Origin: Microbacterium sp. nov. GSS16
GTDB taxonomy: Bacteria > Actinomycetota > Actinomycetes > Actinomycetales > Microbacteriaceae
Direction: 5' to 3'
Assembly: GCF_028198145.1 (NCBI RefSeq)
Contig: NZ_CP116338.1
Location: 558,001-622,000 of the forward strand
DNA: 64,000 nucleotides
A program made the position numbers and the translations under genes. The notes beneath the pieces were generated by a model that searched no databases, was not told the DNA's origin, and saw nothing but the letters and a program-made list of their open reading frames with translations. Below, in pieces: positions 34,181 through 43,108 of the stretch. Position 1 is the first letter of the stretch, and each line of letters starts with the position of its first letter.

Positions 34181-35134
34181 TCAGCCGCGCATGGCGACGC
34201 CGTGTCGCCAGTACCCCATGAACGCCACCTGCGCACGGTCGACCCCGATGTCCTTGACGAGGTGACGACGCAGCGTGGTCACCACTCCGCTCTCGCCGGC
34301 GATCCAGAAGTACCGGTCGGCGGGCGCGTGGGTCGCGGCGATCTGCTCGCCGAGGCTGGAGTACGCCGGGGTCTCCCAGAGAAGGTCCTCGGTGTCGACA
34401 TCGCGCACGTCGACGTGCGTGTGCGCGTCGCCGAGATGGGCGAGCACCGCCGGGATGAGCGCCGATCCGTGGGCGTCGCCGTCGGCGCGGGGCAGCCAGG
34501 TGATCTCCACGCCCGCCGGTGCTGCGATCTCGAGCACGTCGGCCGGCTCGGGCACCTCGATGAACGCGGTGCCCCGCAGGTCGCGCGGGGCGTCCTCGAG
34601 GATGCGCGCGATCGCCGGCGCCGCCGTCTCGTCACCGGCGAGGAGCACCGAGCGCGCTTCGCCGGGCGCGAACTCCGCGCCGCCGTGCTCCCGGGCCGAC
34701 ACCCCGCGGCGCGGGCCCACGATGAAGATCGGCTGCCCCACGCGTGCGTCGGCCGCCCATCGCGAGGCCGGGCCGGTGAGGCCGGGGCTCAGATGCAGCA
34801 CGAAGTCGATGACGATCTCGGTGCCCGCATCCGTCACGGTGAGCTCGCGCAGCGAGTACGTGCGCATCGAGCCTCTCTCGGTCTCCGGCACGGCCAGGTA
34901 GGATCCCCACCAGTCATCGCCGTCACGGTCGATCGGCGGCACGGCATCCGGTCGGGGCGGGAAGATCAGCTTGATGCGCGAGTCGAACGTGTCGCCCGGG
35001 GTGCCGAGCTCGTCGAGGTCGTCGCCACCCAAGGTGATCCGCACGAAGTTCGGCGAGACGCGCTCGACCGCGCGCACCTCGGCGAGCGCCAGCAGGTAGC
35101 TGGGCCGGGTCTTCGTCGTGGTGTCAGCGGACAT
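34181..35134 (-). CDS. Siderophore-interacting protein (ferric-siderophore reductase)
   Basis: 317 residues of the SIP/ViuB family: an FAD-binding beta barrel with MRTYSLRE (R-x-Y-S flavin contact) at about residues 90-97, and a C-terminal SIP domain with LLAGDETAAPAIARILED, YFWIAGESGVVTTLRRHLV and a final GYWRHGVA. It reduces iron from imported ferric siderophores using NAD(P)H. The ATG overlaps the end of the ATPase gene by 11 bases, making it the last gene of the uptake operon. Confidence 0.93.
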   Translation of the reverse strand: MSADTTTKTRPSYLLALAEVRAVERVSPNFVRITLGGDDLDELGTPGDTFDSRIKLIFPPRPDAVPPIDRDGDDWWGSYLAVPETERGSMRTYSLRELTVTDAGTEIVIDFVLHLSPGLTGPASRWAADARVGQPIFIVGPRRGVSAREHGGAEFAPGEARSVLLAGDETAAPAIARILEDAPRDLRGTAFIEVPEPADVLEIAAPAGVEITWLPRADGDAHGSALIPAVLAHLGDAHTHVDVRDVDTEDLLWETPAYSSLGEQIAATHAPADRYFWIAGESGVVTTLRRHLVKDIGVDRAQVAFMGYWRHGVAMRG

Positions 35135-35924
35135 GATGCCTCCCGATGGGGGTGACCATCGGCTTGCCCGAGACGGGGTCGACGGTGATCTGATTGGCGA
35201 GGCCGAAGACCTCCTGGACGAGTTCTGCGGTGACGATCTCCTCCGGGGCGCCGACGGCGTGCACCCGGCCGTCTTTCATGGCCACCAGCTCGTCGCTGTA
35301 CCGAGCGGCGAGGTTGAGGTCGTGCAGCACCATCACGATGGTGGTGCCGCGCGAGGCGCTCAGGTCGGTGAGCAGATCGAGCACCTCGACCTGGTGGGCG
35401 ACGTCGAGGAACGTGGTCGGCTCGTCGAGCAGCAGGATGTCGGTCTGCTGCGCGAGCGCCATCGCGATCCACACCCGCTGGCGCTGGCCGCCCGACAGCT
35501 CGTCCACGCTGCGATCGGCGAGATCGCTGATGCCGGTCGCGTCGAGAGCATCGGCGACGACCGCGTAGTCCTGGGCGCTCCAGCGCGCGAGCATCCGCTG
35601 ATGCGGGTGTCGCCCCCGGCCCACGAGGTCGGCCACAGCGATCCCCTCGGGTGCGACGGGCGATTGCGGCAGCAGCCCGAGAACGCGCGCGACCTCCTTC
35701 GACGGGCGCGCGTGCACCGAGGTGCCGTCGAGCACGATCTGGCCGCCGGCGGGGCTGAGCAGGCGCGCCAGCGCCCGAAGCAGCGTCGACTTGCCGCATC
35801 CGTTCGCCCCGACGATCGAGGTGATCCGGCCGGGCGCGATCGACAGATCGAGCGCCTCGATCACCGTGCGGTCGCCGTACGCGAGCGTGACGGATTCGGC
35901 CGCGAGAGTGTGCGCCGCGGTCAC
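35124..35924 (-). CDS. Iron-siderophore ABC transporter ATPase
   Basis: 266 residues, FecE/FepC type. Walker A GANGCGKST at 39-47, Q-loop in LGLLPQSP, signature LSGGQRQRVWIAMALAQ at 143-159, Walker B ILLLDEPTTFLD at 163-174, then the switch His in VLHDLNLAARYSD. It energises the FecCD-type permeases encoded upstream. The GTG start overlaps the permease stop (GTGA). Confidence 0.95.
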   Translation of the reverse strand: MTAAHTLAAESVTLAYGDRTVIEALDLSIAPGRITSIVGANGCGKSTLLRALARLLSPAGGQIVLDGTSVHARPSKEVARVLGLLPQSPVAPEGIAVADLVGRGRHPHQRMLARWSAQDYAVVADALDATGISDLADRSVDELSGGQRQRVWIAMALAQQTDILLLDEPTTFLDVAHQVEVLDLLTDLSASRGTTIVMVLHDLNLAARYSDELVAMKDGRVHAVGAPEEIVTAELVQEVFGLANQITVDPVSGKPMVTPIGRHHVR

Positions 35925-37042
35925 AGGGAGCCTCCCGAGCGGTTGGTGCGGATGAGCAGGTAGATCAGGAAGGGCGCGCCCAGCACGCCGGTGACGACTC
36001 CGACCGGATAGCGGGCGCCGAGGGCGAACTGGGCGAGCAGGTCGCTGCCGAGCACGAGCGCCGCGCCGACGAAGGCGCTGGGCAGCAGCAGGTTCGCGCC
36101 GGGGCCGGTGATGCGCGCGGCGATCGGCCCGGCCATGAACGCGGCGAAGGCGATGGGTCCGGCGGCTGCAGTCGCGAAGGCGAGCAGCGCGACCGCCCCG
36201 AGGATGAACAGCATGCGCGTCGCGTTGACCCGCACCCCGAGGCCGGCGGCGGAGTCGTCGCCCAGCTGCATGGCACCGAGCGAGCGCCCCTGCGACAGCA
36301 TCAACGGCATCACGACCACGGCGGCGGTCGCCATCGGCAGCACGCGCTCCCACGAGGCGTTGTTGAGGCTGCCGCTGAGCCACTGCATGGCGGTCTGGAT
36401 GTCCCAGCTCGCCGCGCGCGAGAGAAGGTACGAGATCACGCTCTGCAGCACCGCGGCGACCCCGATGCCGATGAGGATCAGCCGGGTGCCGGCGAAGCCG
36501 CCTCTGATCGAGAGGGCGTAGATGAGCGCGGCCGTGGCGAGCGCACCGCCGAGTGCGAGCAGCGACACCGCCGGGCCGTCGAGCGAGAGCACGATGATGC
36601 CGATCACCGCTGCGGCACCGGCGCCGTGCGAGATGCCGATGATGTCGGGAGAGGCGAGCGGATTGCGCAGCAGCGTCTGGAACGTCACGCCGGCCATCCC
36701 GAAGCCGAGTCCGGTCAGCACCGCCAGCACGGCCCGGGGCAGCCGCAGCTCGCCCACCGTGAACGAGGCCCCCGGCACCGATTCGCCGAGCACGACCCGC
36801 ACGATCTGATCGGGACTGTAGAACCGGTCGCCGACCATGAGCGCGACGGCGAAGAGCACGCACACCAGAGCGCCCAGCAGGATCGTGGCGACGGCGTGGC
36901 GACGGTGTCGCGCGCGGCGGCCGGCGATGATGCGCACGACGCGCTGCGCGCCGGTGTCGGCCGACCGCTCGAGCGTGTGCGCGGTCGGGATGCTGGTCTC
37001 GATCGGGGCATGTGCGCCTGCCGTGCGCTCGCGTGTGCTCAC
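35921..37042 (-). CDS. Iron-siderophore ABC permease, second subunit (FecCD family)
   Basis: 373 residues. After a basic N-terminal extension of about 50 residues come the FecCD helices with LRLPRAVLAVLTGLGFGMAGVTFQTLLRNPLASPDIIGISHGA, a conserved family motif, and AAAGPIAFAAFMAGPIAARI near the ATPase-coupling loop. It pairs with the permease encoded upstream to form a heterodimeric channel. The GTG at 37042 overlaps the previous stop (GTGA). Confidence 0.95.
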   Translation of the reverse strand: MSTRERTAGAHAPIETSIPTAHTLERSADTGAQRVVRIIAGRRARHRRHAVATILLGALVCVLFAVALMVGDRFYSPDQIVRVVLGESVPGASFTVGELRLPRAVLAVLTGLGFGMAGVTFQTLLRNPLASPDIIGISHGAGAAAVIGIIVLSLDGPAVSLLALGGALATAALIYALSIRGGFAGTRLILIGIGVAAVLQSVISYLLSRAASWDIQTAMQWLSGSLNNASWERVLPMATAAVVVMPLMLSQGRSLGAMQLGDDSAAGLGVRVNATRMLFILGAVALLAFATAAAGPIAFAAFMAGPIAARITGPGANLLLPSAFVGAALVLGSDLLAQFALGARYPVGVVTGVLGAPFLIYLLIRTNRSGGSL

Positions 37043-38085
37043 AGCTCGCGCACCTTCTGCCTGCGTACGATCCAGATGAAGAAGGGCGCACCGACGATCG
37101 CCGTGATGATGCCGACCTGGATCTCCTCCCCGGACGGGGCGATGACGCGGCCGATGACGTCGCTCGCGGTCAGCAGCACCGCTCCCGCCATCGCCGAGAA
37201 CGGCATCAGCCAGCGATGGTCGGTGCCGATCAGCATCCGGCACACGTGCGGCACGACCAGACCGACGAAGCCGATCGGCCCGGCGATCGCGGTGGCGGCG
37301 CCGGCGAGGATCACGGCGCCGAGCGCTGCGAGCATCCGCGTGCGAGCGACGTTCTCGCCGAGGCCCCTGGCCATGTCGTCACCGAGCGCGAGCGAGTTCA
37401 TCCCCCGTGCGCTCAGCAGGCAGATGAGGGCGCCGAGCGCCAGCACGGGCGCGGTGACCGCGATGCGCGGCCATTCCGCACCGCCGACGCCGCCCACCTG
37501 CCACGACTGGAACGCCTGCAGCAGATCGACCCGCGGCAGCATGATCGCACTGATCAGGGAGGCGAAGGCGGCCGAGGTCGCCGCACCCGCGAGGGCGAGC
37601 TTGAGCGGGGTGGCACCGCCACGGCCCAGCGAGCCGACCGCGTACACGAAGACCGCTGCCACCGCGGCGCCCGAGATCGCGAAGGCCATCTGCCCGAACG
37701 GGTCGCTCAACCCGAACGAGGCGATGCCGACGACCACAGCGAGGGAGGCGCCGTTGGAGACGCCGAGAATGCCGGGTTCGGCGATCGGGTTGCGGGTGAC
37801 GGCCTGCATGGCCGCGCCCGCCATGGCGAGCGCGGCGCCGATCAGCAGGGCCAGCGCCGTGCGCGGCATCCGCTTGATGATCGCGGCCTGCTCGATCGTG
37901 TCGCTCTGCCCCGACAGGGCGGCGAACAGATCGTCGATCGTCACCGCGCGCACACCGAACGAGATCGACAGGATGCTGAGCACGACCAGCGCCGCGACGC
38001 CCGCCATCAGCCACGACGCGCGCACCAGCGCCGGACGGCGCAGGTGCGCGGCGGCCGGTGCTGGTGCGGCGGTGGTGGAGGTCAC
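37039..38085 (-). CDS. Iron-siderophore ABC permease, first subunit (FecCD family)
   Basis: 348 residues with the FecCD motif RMPRTALALLIGAALAMAGAAMQAVTRNPIAEPGILGVSNGAS and the coupling-loop region GPIGFVGLVVPHVCRMLIG. About ten hydrophobic segments. The GTG start is 27 bp after the binding-protein stop, and the 3' end overlaps the next permease by four bases, so all five genes look like one transcript. Confidence 0.95.
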   Translation of the reverse strand: MTSTTAAPAPAAAHLRRPALVRASWLMAGVAALVVLSILSISFGVRAVTIDDLFAALSGQSDTIEQAAIIKRMPRTALALLIGAALAMAGAAMQAVTRNPIAEPGILGVSNGASLAVVVGIASFGLSDPFGQMAFAISGAAVAAVFVYAVGSLGRGGATPLKLALAGAATSAAFASLISAIMLPRVDLLQAFQSWQVGGVGGAEWPRIAVTAPVLALGALICLLSARGMNSLALGDDMARGLGENVARTRMLAALGAVILAGAATAIAGPIGFVGLVVPHVCRMLIGTDHRWLMPFSAMAGAVLLTASDVIGRVIAPSGEEIQVGIITAIVGAPFFIWIVRRQKVREL

Positions 38086-38112
38086 GAACGGGTCTCCGCA
38101 GGCGGAAGGGAC

Positions 38113-39138
38113 TTACTTCGCCAGCGGCGCGGCGAGGATGTCGAAGTAGTCGTTCAGGCCCCACGGAATCGACAGCGGCGACGGGTTGGCGGATGCGGCG
38201 ATCGGCGTCGCGTCGGGCAGGATCGCGATGCGCCCCTCGGCGATCGCGGGGATCTTCGACAGCAGCGGATCGGCCTGCAGGGTCGCCACGGTGGAGTCGT
38301 CGCCGTAGGTGACGAACAGGTCGACGTCGTCGAAGCGCTGCGCCTCCTCGGCCGACACCTCGAGGTAGAACTGGTCGCTGTCTTCGCTGTCGGCGACGAT
38401 CTGCGGCAGCGGCAGGCCGAGCTCGTGCAGGTAGCCGGGGCGGGTGTCGGCGGCGGTGTAGTAGCCGATCTTCGACAGGTCGCTCATATCGAAGTAGCCG
38501 AACAGCACCTTCGCCTCTTTCAGCTCCGGATGCTGGGCCAGTGCGGCCTCTGCGTCGGCATCGAGCTGCTCGATGAGGGCGTCGCCCTCCTTCTCGAGGC
38601 CGAGCGCCTCGGAGTTCATCTCGATCATGTCCTCGACCGAGGTGCCCCACGCGACCTCGGGGTAGGCGACGACGGGAGCGATCTTCGACAGCGTGTCGTA
38701 CTCCTCCTGCGTGAGCCCGGAGTACGCGGCGAGGATCACGTCGGGGGCGGTGTCGGCGACGGCCTCGTAGTCGATCCCGTCGGTCTCGTCGAACAACACC
38801 GGCTTCTCACCACCGAGCTCGTCGAGCTTCTCCTCGACCCAGGGCAGGATGCCGTCGTTGTCGTCGTCTCCCCAGGTGGCCTTGCTCATGCCCACCGGGA
38901 CGATGCCGAGCGCCAGGGGGACCTCGTGGTTCGCCCATGCGACGCTGGCGACCCGCTCGGGCTTGGCGTCGATCACCGTCTCGCCGAAGGCGTGCTCGAT
39001 GGTGACGGGGAACGACTCGCCGGACGACCCCGTGGAGGCATTCGAGTCGGTGCTGTCATCGGCTGCGGACGCGCAGCCGGCGAGACCGACGGCGAGGGCC
39101 GCGGCGGCTGCGAGGGCGAGGAGGCGGGAAGATCGCAC
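38113..39138 (-). CDS. Iron-siderophore-binding lipoprotein
   Basis: 341 residues. Signal peptide with lipobox LAGC (Cys at about 22), a Ser/Thr/Asp-rich linker, then a FepB/FhuD-type domain (ERVASVAWANHEVPLALGIVPVGM...GIDYEAVADTAPDVILAAYSGLTQEEYDTLSKIAPVVAY). It captures ferric siderophores outside the membrane for the two permeases. The GTG at 39138 has GAAGGA seven bases upstream; an ATG further up (39186) would lie inside the iron box region and is rejected. First gene of the operon, repressed by iron through the box at 39187-39205. Confidence 0.95.
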   Translation of the reverse strand: MRSSRLLALAAAAALAVGLAGCASAADDSTDSNASTGSSGESFPVTIEHAFGETVIDAKPERVASVAWANHEVPLALGIVPVGMSKATWGDDDNDGILPWVEEKLDELGGEKPVLFDETDGIDYEAVADTAPDVILAAYSGLTQEEYDTLSKIAPVVAYPEVAWGTSVEDMIEMNSEALGLEKEGDALIEQLDADAEAALAQHPELKEAKVLFGYFDMSDLSKIGYYTAADTRPGYLHELGLPLPQIVADSEDSDQFYLEVSAEEAQRFDDVDLFVTYGDDSTVATLQADPLLSKIPAIAEGRIAILPDATPIAASANPSPLSIPWGLNDYFDILAAPLAK

Positions 39139-39186
39139 GGGCGTTCCTTCGAGTGGGTGGCTGCGGCACCGAGATCCGGTGTGCAC

Positions 39187-39205
39187 TTTGGTAAGGCTTG
39201 CCTAA
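39187..39205. promoter_or_regulatory. DtxR/IdeR-type iron box
   Basis: On the minus strand TTAGGCAAGCCTTACCAAA, 19 bp, closely matching the TTAGGTTAGNCTAACCTAA iron-box pattern, about 50 bp upstream of the binding-protein start. Iron-bound DtxR/IdeR would repress the operon; the regulator is not in the window. Confidence 0.85.
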
Positions 39206-39250
39206 GGTAGCACGCGAACCTCGGAGGGCGCACGCCGGTAGGGTCGTAGC

Positions 39251-40177
39251 GTGACCCTGCTCGTTACCGTGCCGACCGAACGCCTCGCCGCGAATCTGGG
39301 CGCGCTGCCGGAGGGGGTCGACCTGCGGATCTGGGATCTGCGCTCGCCCGCACCCGCAGACCGCATCGACATCGTCGTGCCACCGTACATGGGCGGCAGC
39401 AGCGTGCTGTCGGCCCTCGACGGGCTCGACGTCCGGCTCGTGCAGGGTCAGTCGATCGGCTACGACGGCGTCGCCGAGACGCTGCCGGCCGGCATCCCGT
39501 TCGCGAACGCCGCGAGCGTGCACGAGGCATCGACCGCTGAGCTCGCGGTGGGCATGATGATCGCCGCGCAGCGGCAGCTACCGCGCTTCGTGGCCGCGCA
39601 GGAGCGCGGCGAGTGGGCACCCGTGTTCGCCGAGAGTCTCGCCGACCGGCGGGTGCTGCTGGTGGGCTTCGGCGGAGTGGGCACGGCGATCGCCCGGCGC
39701 CTCGCGCCGTTCGAGGTCGAGCTGACCGCGGTCGCGCGCACCGCCCGCACCGAGCAGATCGACGGGATCGGCGAGGTGAGCGTGCACGGCATGGACGATC
39801 TCGACGCCCTGCTGCCCGGTGCCGAGATCGTCGTGCTGAGCCTGCCGTCCACCGACGAGACGCATCACCTGTTCGACGCCGCGCGCATCGCGCGCATGGC
39901 ACCGGGCGCGCTGCTCGTGAACGTCGGGCGGGGGCCTCTGGTCGAAACGGATGCCCTGGTCGCCGCGCTGAACTCAGGCGCGATCCGCGCAGCATCCGAC
40001 GTCTTCGAAGAGGAGCCGCTGCCCGCCGGGCATCCGCTCTGGAGTACGCCGAACCTGCTGATTACGCCGCACGGCGGAGGGGCGTCGACGGCGATGAATC
40101 CGCGCATGGCCCGGCTCATCCGCCGCCAGATCGATCGAATGCTCGCGGGCGAGCCGCCCGTGAACATCGTCCTGTAA
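39251..40177 (+). CDS. D-2-hydroxyacid dehydrogenase, NAD-dependent
   Basis: 308 residues. A catalytic flank of two halves around a Rossmann domain: VLLVGFGGVGTAIARRLAPFEVELTAVART for NAD(P), catalytic Arg in VNVGRGPLV, Glu in DVFEEEPLP and His in ITPHGGGAS. The substrate (glycerate, phosphoglycerate, lactate-like acids) is not evident. TAGGGT at 39239-39244 ends six bases before the GTG, giving a leaderless start. It is divergent from the siderophore operon, 112 bp apart. Confidence 0.9.
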   Translation: MTLLVTVPTERLAANLGALPEGVDLRIWDLRSPAPADRIDIVVPPYMGGSSVLSALDGLDVRLVQGQSIGYDGVAETLPAGIPFANAASVHEASTAELAVGMMIAAQRQLPRFVAAQERGEWAPVFAESLADRRVLLVGFGGVGTAIARRLAPFEVELTAVARTARTEQIDGIGEVSVHGMDDLDALLPGAEIVVLSLPSTDETHHLFDAARIARMAPGALLVNVGRGPLVETDALVAALNSGAIRAASDVFEEEPLPAGHPLWSTPNLLITPHGGGASTAMNPRMARLIRRQIDRMLAGEPPVNIVL

Positions 40178-40186
40178 GCGCTTGCA
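40173..40186. promoter_or_regulatory. LacI-type operator before the alpha-glucosidase
   Basis: TGTAAGCGCTTGCA, a palindrome with one mismatched pair around the central CG that LacI proteins favour. It sits directly upstream of the TAGGGT -10 box (40188-40193) of the alpha-glucosidase, and includes the stop codon of the preceding gene. The LacI protein encoded at 41893 is the likely ligand. Confidence 0.75.
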
Positions 40187-40200
40187 CTAGGGTGGGGATC

Positions 40201-41862
40201 ATGGCACAGCGTGAGCAGATGGCAGCACCCGGCTCTGAGTGGTGGCGCACCGCCGTCATCTACCAGATCTACCCCCGGTCCTTCTCCGACGCCTCGGGCG
40301 ACGGAATCGGCGACCTGCCCGGCATCACCAGCCGGCTAGACGATCTGAAGAGCCTCGGTATCGACGCCATCTGGCTGAGCCCGTTCATGACGAGCCCGCA
40401 GCGCGACGCCGGATACGACGTAGCCGACTATCGCGACGTCGACCCGCTGTTCGGCACGCTCGACGATTTCGACGTCATGCTGAACGCGGCGCACGCCCGC
40501 GGCATCCGGGTCATCGTCGATCTCGTGCCCAACCACTCCTCAGACCAGCACGTCTGGTTCCAGGAGGCGCTGAAGGCGGGCCCCGGCAGCCCCGAGCGCG
40601 CCCGCTACGTGTTCCGCGACGGCCGAGGCGAGAACGGCGAGCTGCCCCCGAACAACTGGCAGAGCGTGTTCGGCGGCGGCATGTGGGAGCGCGTGACCGA
40701 GCCCGACGGCACTCCCGGCCAGTGGTATCTGCACATCTTCGACGCCACCCAGCCCGACTTCGACTGGACGAACGACGAGGTGCGCGAGGAGTTCCGCAGC
40801 ATCCTGCGCTTCTGGCTCGACCGCGGCGTCGACGGATTCCGCGTCGACGTGGCGCACGGGATGATGAAGGAGGCGGGGCTGCCCGACTACGCGCCCGTCG
40901 CCGACGCCGACTCGATGGGCGGCGGCGAGGAGAACGTGCCGTACTGGGGCCAGGACGAGGTGCACGACATCTACCGCGACTGGCACAACGTGCTCGCTGA
41001 ATACGACGGCGATCGCGCGCTGTGCGGCGAGGCCTGGCTGCCGACGCTGAAGAAGACCGCCCTCTGGGTGCGTCCCGACGAGATGCACCAGACCTTCAAC
41101 TTCCCCTACCTGATGACGCCGTGGGATGCCCAGGAGCTGCGCCTCGTCATCCGCGAATCGCTCGATGCGTTCGGAGCGGTGGGCGCACCCAGCACCTGGG
41201 TGCTGTCGAATCACGACGTGATCCGACACGCCTCGCGACTCGCACTGACCGCCGACAGCCCGCAGGGCGACGGCATCGGCCCGAACTCGCAGGGCAAGCC
41301 CGACCCGGCCATCGGTCTGTCCCGCGGTCGCGCGGCGACCACCGTGATGCTCTCGCTGCCCGGCTCGGCCTACGTCTACCAGGGCGAGGAGCTCGGCCTT
41401 CCCGAGGCGATGGAGATCCCCGACGAGTTCCGACAGGACCCGACGTGGTTCCGCACGAACGGCGAGCGCTACGGTCGCGACGGCTGCCGCGTTCCGCTGC
41501 CGTGGACGGCCGAGGGCCCCGCGTTCGGATTCAACGACACCGGCGCCTCGTGGCTGCCGCAGCCGGCGGAGTGGGCGAGCTTCGCGCGCGATGCCGAGGA
41601 GCGCGAGCCGGATTCGACGCTGAACCTCTACAAGAGCCTGCTTCGCGAGCGCGCCGCGCGCGGTCTGGGCAGCGGCTCGCTCGTCTGGGACGATGTGGCC
41701 GATTCGGCCGTGGCCTTCCACCGCGGCGAGCTGCACGTGGTCGCGAACCTCGGCGACGAGCCGATCGAGCTCGGCGATGACGTCACCTTCGTCGTGCAGA
41801 GCGAGCCGTTCACAGGCACCGCGCTGCCGCCGAACACGGCCGCCTGGTTCACACGCGCCTGA
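40201..41862 (+). CDS. Alpha-glucosidase, glycoside hydrolase family 13
   Basis: 553 residues, oligo-1,6-glucosidase/alpha-glucosidase type: IYQIYPRSFSDASGDGIGDL, DLVPNHSS, nucleophile Asp216 in GFRVDVAH, acid/base Glu277 in CGEAW, third acid Asp339 in SNHDV. There is no signal peptide, so it acts on imported maltose, isomaltose or similar sugars. TAGGGT at 40188-40193 is seven bases before the ATG (leaderless), and a LacI-type operator lies in the promoter. The lacI gene follows 30 bp downstream. Confidence 0.95.
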   Translation: MAQREQMAAPGSEWWRTAVIYQIYPRSFSDASGDGIGDLPGITSRLDDLKSLGIDAIWLSPFMTSPQRDAGYDVADYRDVDPLFGTLDDFDVMLNAAHARGIRVIVDLVPNHSSDQHVWFQEALKAGPGSPERARYVFRDGRGENGELPPNNWQSVFGGGMWERVTEPDGTPGQWYLHIFDATQPDFDWTNDEVREEFRSILRFWLDRGVDGFRVDVAHGMMKEAGLPDYAPVADADSMGGGEENVPYWGQDEVHDIYRDWHNVLAEYDGDRALCGEAWLPTLKKTALWVRPDEMHQTFNFPYLMTPWDAQELRLVIRESLDAFGAVGAPSTWVLSNHDVIRHASRLALTADSPQGDGIGPNSQGKPDPAIGLSRGRAATTVMLSLPGSAYVYQGEELGLPEAMEIPDEFRQDPTWFRTNGERYGRDGCRVPLPWTAEGPAFGFNDTGASWLPQPAEWASFARDAEEREPDSTLNLYKSLLRERAARGLGSGSLVWDDVADSAVAFHRGELHVVANLGDEPIELGDDVTFVVQSEPFTGTALPPNTAAWFTRA

Positions 41863-41892
41863 GCGGGTCGGCGGTCGGGATAGGCTGACGTC

Positions 41893-42906
41893 GTGGTGAG
41901 CATCGACGAGGTCGCAAGGCTCGCCGGAGTGTCGACGGCGACCGTCTCGCGCGCGCTCAGCGGGCGCGGGCACGTGTCGGAGCGCGCACGAGAGCGCGTG
42001 CGCTCCGCGGCCGACTCCCTTGGGTACGTCGTGTCGTCGCGCGCGTCGAGCCTGGCATCCGGACGCACGCAGAACGTCGGGGTCATCGTCCCCTTCCTCG
42101 ACCGCTGGTTCTTCAGCACCGTGCTCTCGGGCGCGACCAGCGCGCTCATGCGCGCCGGCTACGACGTCACGCTGTACAACATCACGGCCGACGCCGCCGT
42201 GCGCCGAGAGGTGTTCTCGACCTTCCTGCGTCGCCAGCGGGTGGATGCCGTGATCGCCGTCGCCATCGAGCTCGACGGCGACGAGACCGCCCAGCTGCTC
42301 GATCTCGGCCTGCCGGTGATCGGCGTCGGCGGCCCGAATCCGCGGCTGCGCACGCTGACGTTCGACGACACCGCCGTCGCGCGCCTGGCCACCGAGCACC
42401 TGATCGGGCTCGGACACCGCGACATCGCGCACATCGGCGCCGCCGCGGAGTTCGAGGCCGACTTCCGGGTGCCCTCCCGCCGGCGTCTCGGCTTCGAGCA
42501 GGCGCTGTCGGATGCGAACATCCCCGCAGATCCCGCACTGTTCGAACCCGCCGACTTCACCGTCGACGGCGGGCACCGCGCCGCCACTCGGCTGCTCAGC
42601 GGCCCGGGACCGCGGCCGTCCGCGATCTTCGCCGCGTCGGACGAGATGGCGATCGGCGCCCTGCTCGCGGCGCGAGAGCTCGGCATCGATGTGCCGGAGG
42701 ACGTGTCGATCGTCGGCATCGACGGCTACGAACTGGGCGAGTTCTTCGAGCTCACGACGGTCGATCAGTTCCCGCTCGCGCAGGGCGAGCGCGCGGCGGC
42801 GGCGATCCTCGCGCAGCTCGAGAGCGCTGCGGATGCCGCGCCCGCCGACCTGCCCTACGAGCTGATCGTGCGCCGCACGACCGCGCCGCCGCGGCCGCGG
42901 CCGTAA
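41893..42906 (+). CDS. LacI-family regulator next to alpha-glucosidase
   Basis: 337 residues. HTH VSIDEVARLAGVSTATVSRALSGRGHVSERARERVRSAADSLGYVVSS with hinge ASSLASGRT, followed by a sugar-binding domain (NVGVIVPFLDRWFFSTVLSGATSALMRAGYDV...). TAGGCT at 41881-41886 ends six bases before the GTG, so it can be made from its own leaderless message besides read-through from the glucosidase. It probably represses the glucosidase at TGTAAGCGCTTGCA. Confidence 0.92.
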   Translation: MVSIDEVARLAGVSTATVSRALSGRGHVSERARERVRSAADSLGYVVSSRASSLASGRTQNVGVIVPFLDRWFFSTVLSGATSALMRAGYDVTLYNITADAAVRREVFSTFLRRQRVDAVIAVAIELDGDETAQLLDLGLPVIGVGGPNPRLRTLTFDDTAVARLATEHLIGLGHRDIAHIGAAAEFEADFRVPSRRRLGFEQALSDANIPADPALFEPADFTVDGGHRAATRLLSGPGPRPSAIFAASDEMAIGALLAARELGIDVPEDVSIVGIDGYELGEFFELTTVDQFPLAQGERAAAAILAQLESAADAAPADLPYELIVRRTTAPPRPRP

Positions 42907-42912
42907 GCGTCC

Positions 42913-42933
42913 GGCATCCGGCATCCGGCATCC
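42913..42933. repeat. Three tandem GGCATCC units
   Basis: GGCATCC repeats exactly three times with period 7 just after the lacI stop. The same word, in single copies, is very frequent throughout the window. Confidence 0.85.
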
Positions 42934-42954
42934 GGCGACCCGCGACCTGCACCC

Positions 42955-43027
42955 CCGCGAGACTTGAGTTTCAGCACGAGACAGGGCGCCCCGACGTCGG
43001 TTTCGTGCTGGAGCGCAAGTCTCGCGG
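42955..43027. repeat. Long imperfect intergenic inverted repeat (H6)
   Basis: A 25-nt left arm (42955-42979) pairs with 43003-43027 with three mismatches across a 23-nt loop (outer part CCGCGAGACTTG, inner part CAGCACGA). It lies between lacI and the AGCS symporter. Confidence 0.85.
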
Positions 43028-43108
43028 TTGACTTCACAAACACATCCATCCGGGCGATTCGGCCCGGCGCTGGCTCGGTTGGCGGACCGCTGCCTGAATA
43101 CTGGTCGG

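Noticed and set aside
39139..39186. ATG at 39186 as the start of the siderophore-binding lipoprotein
   Set aside because: It would add 16 residues ahead of a clear signal peptide and lies against the iron box; the GTG at 39138 has a good ribosome site.
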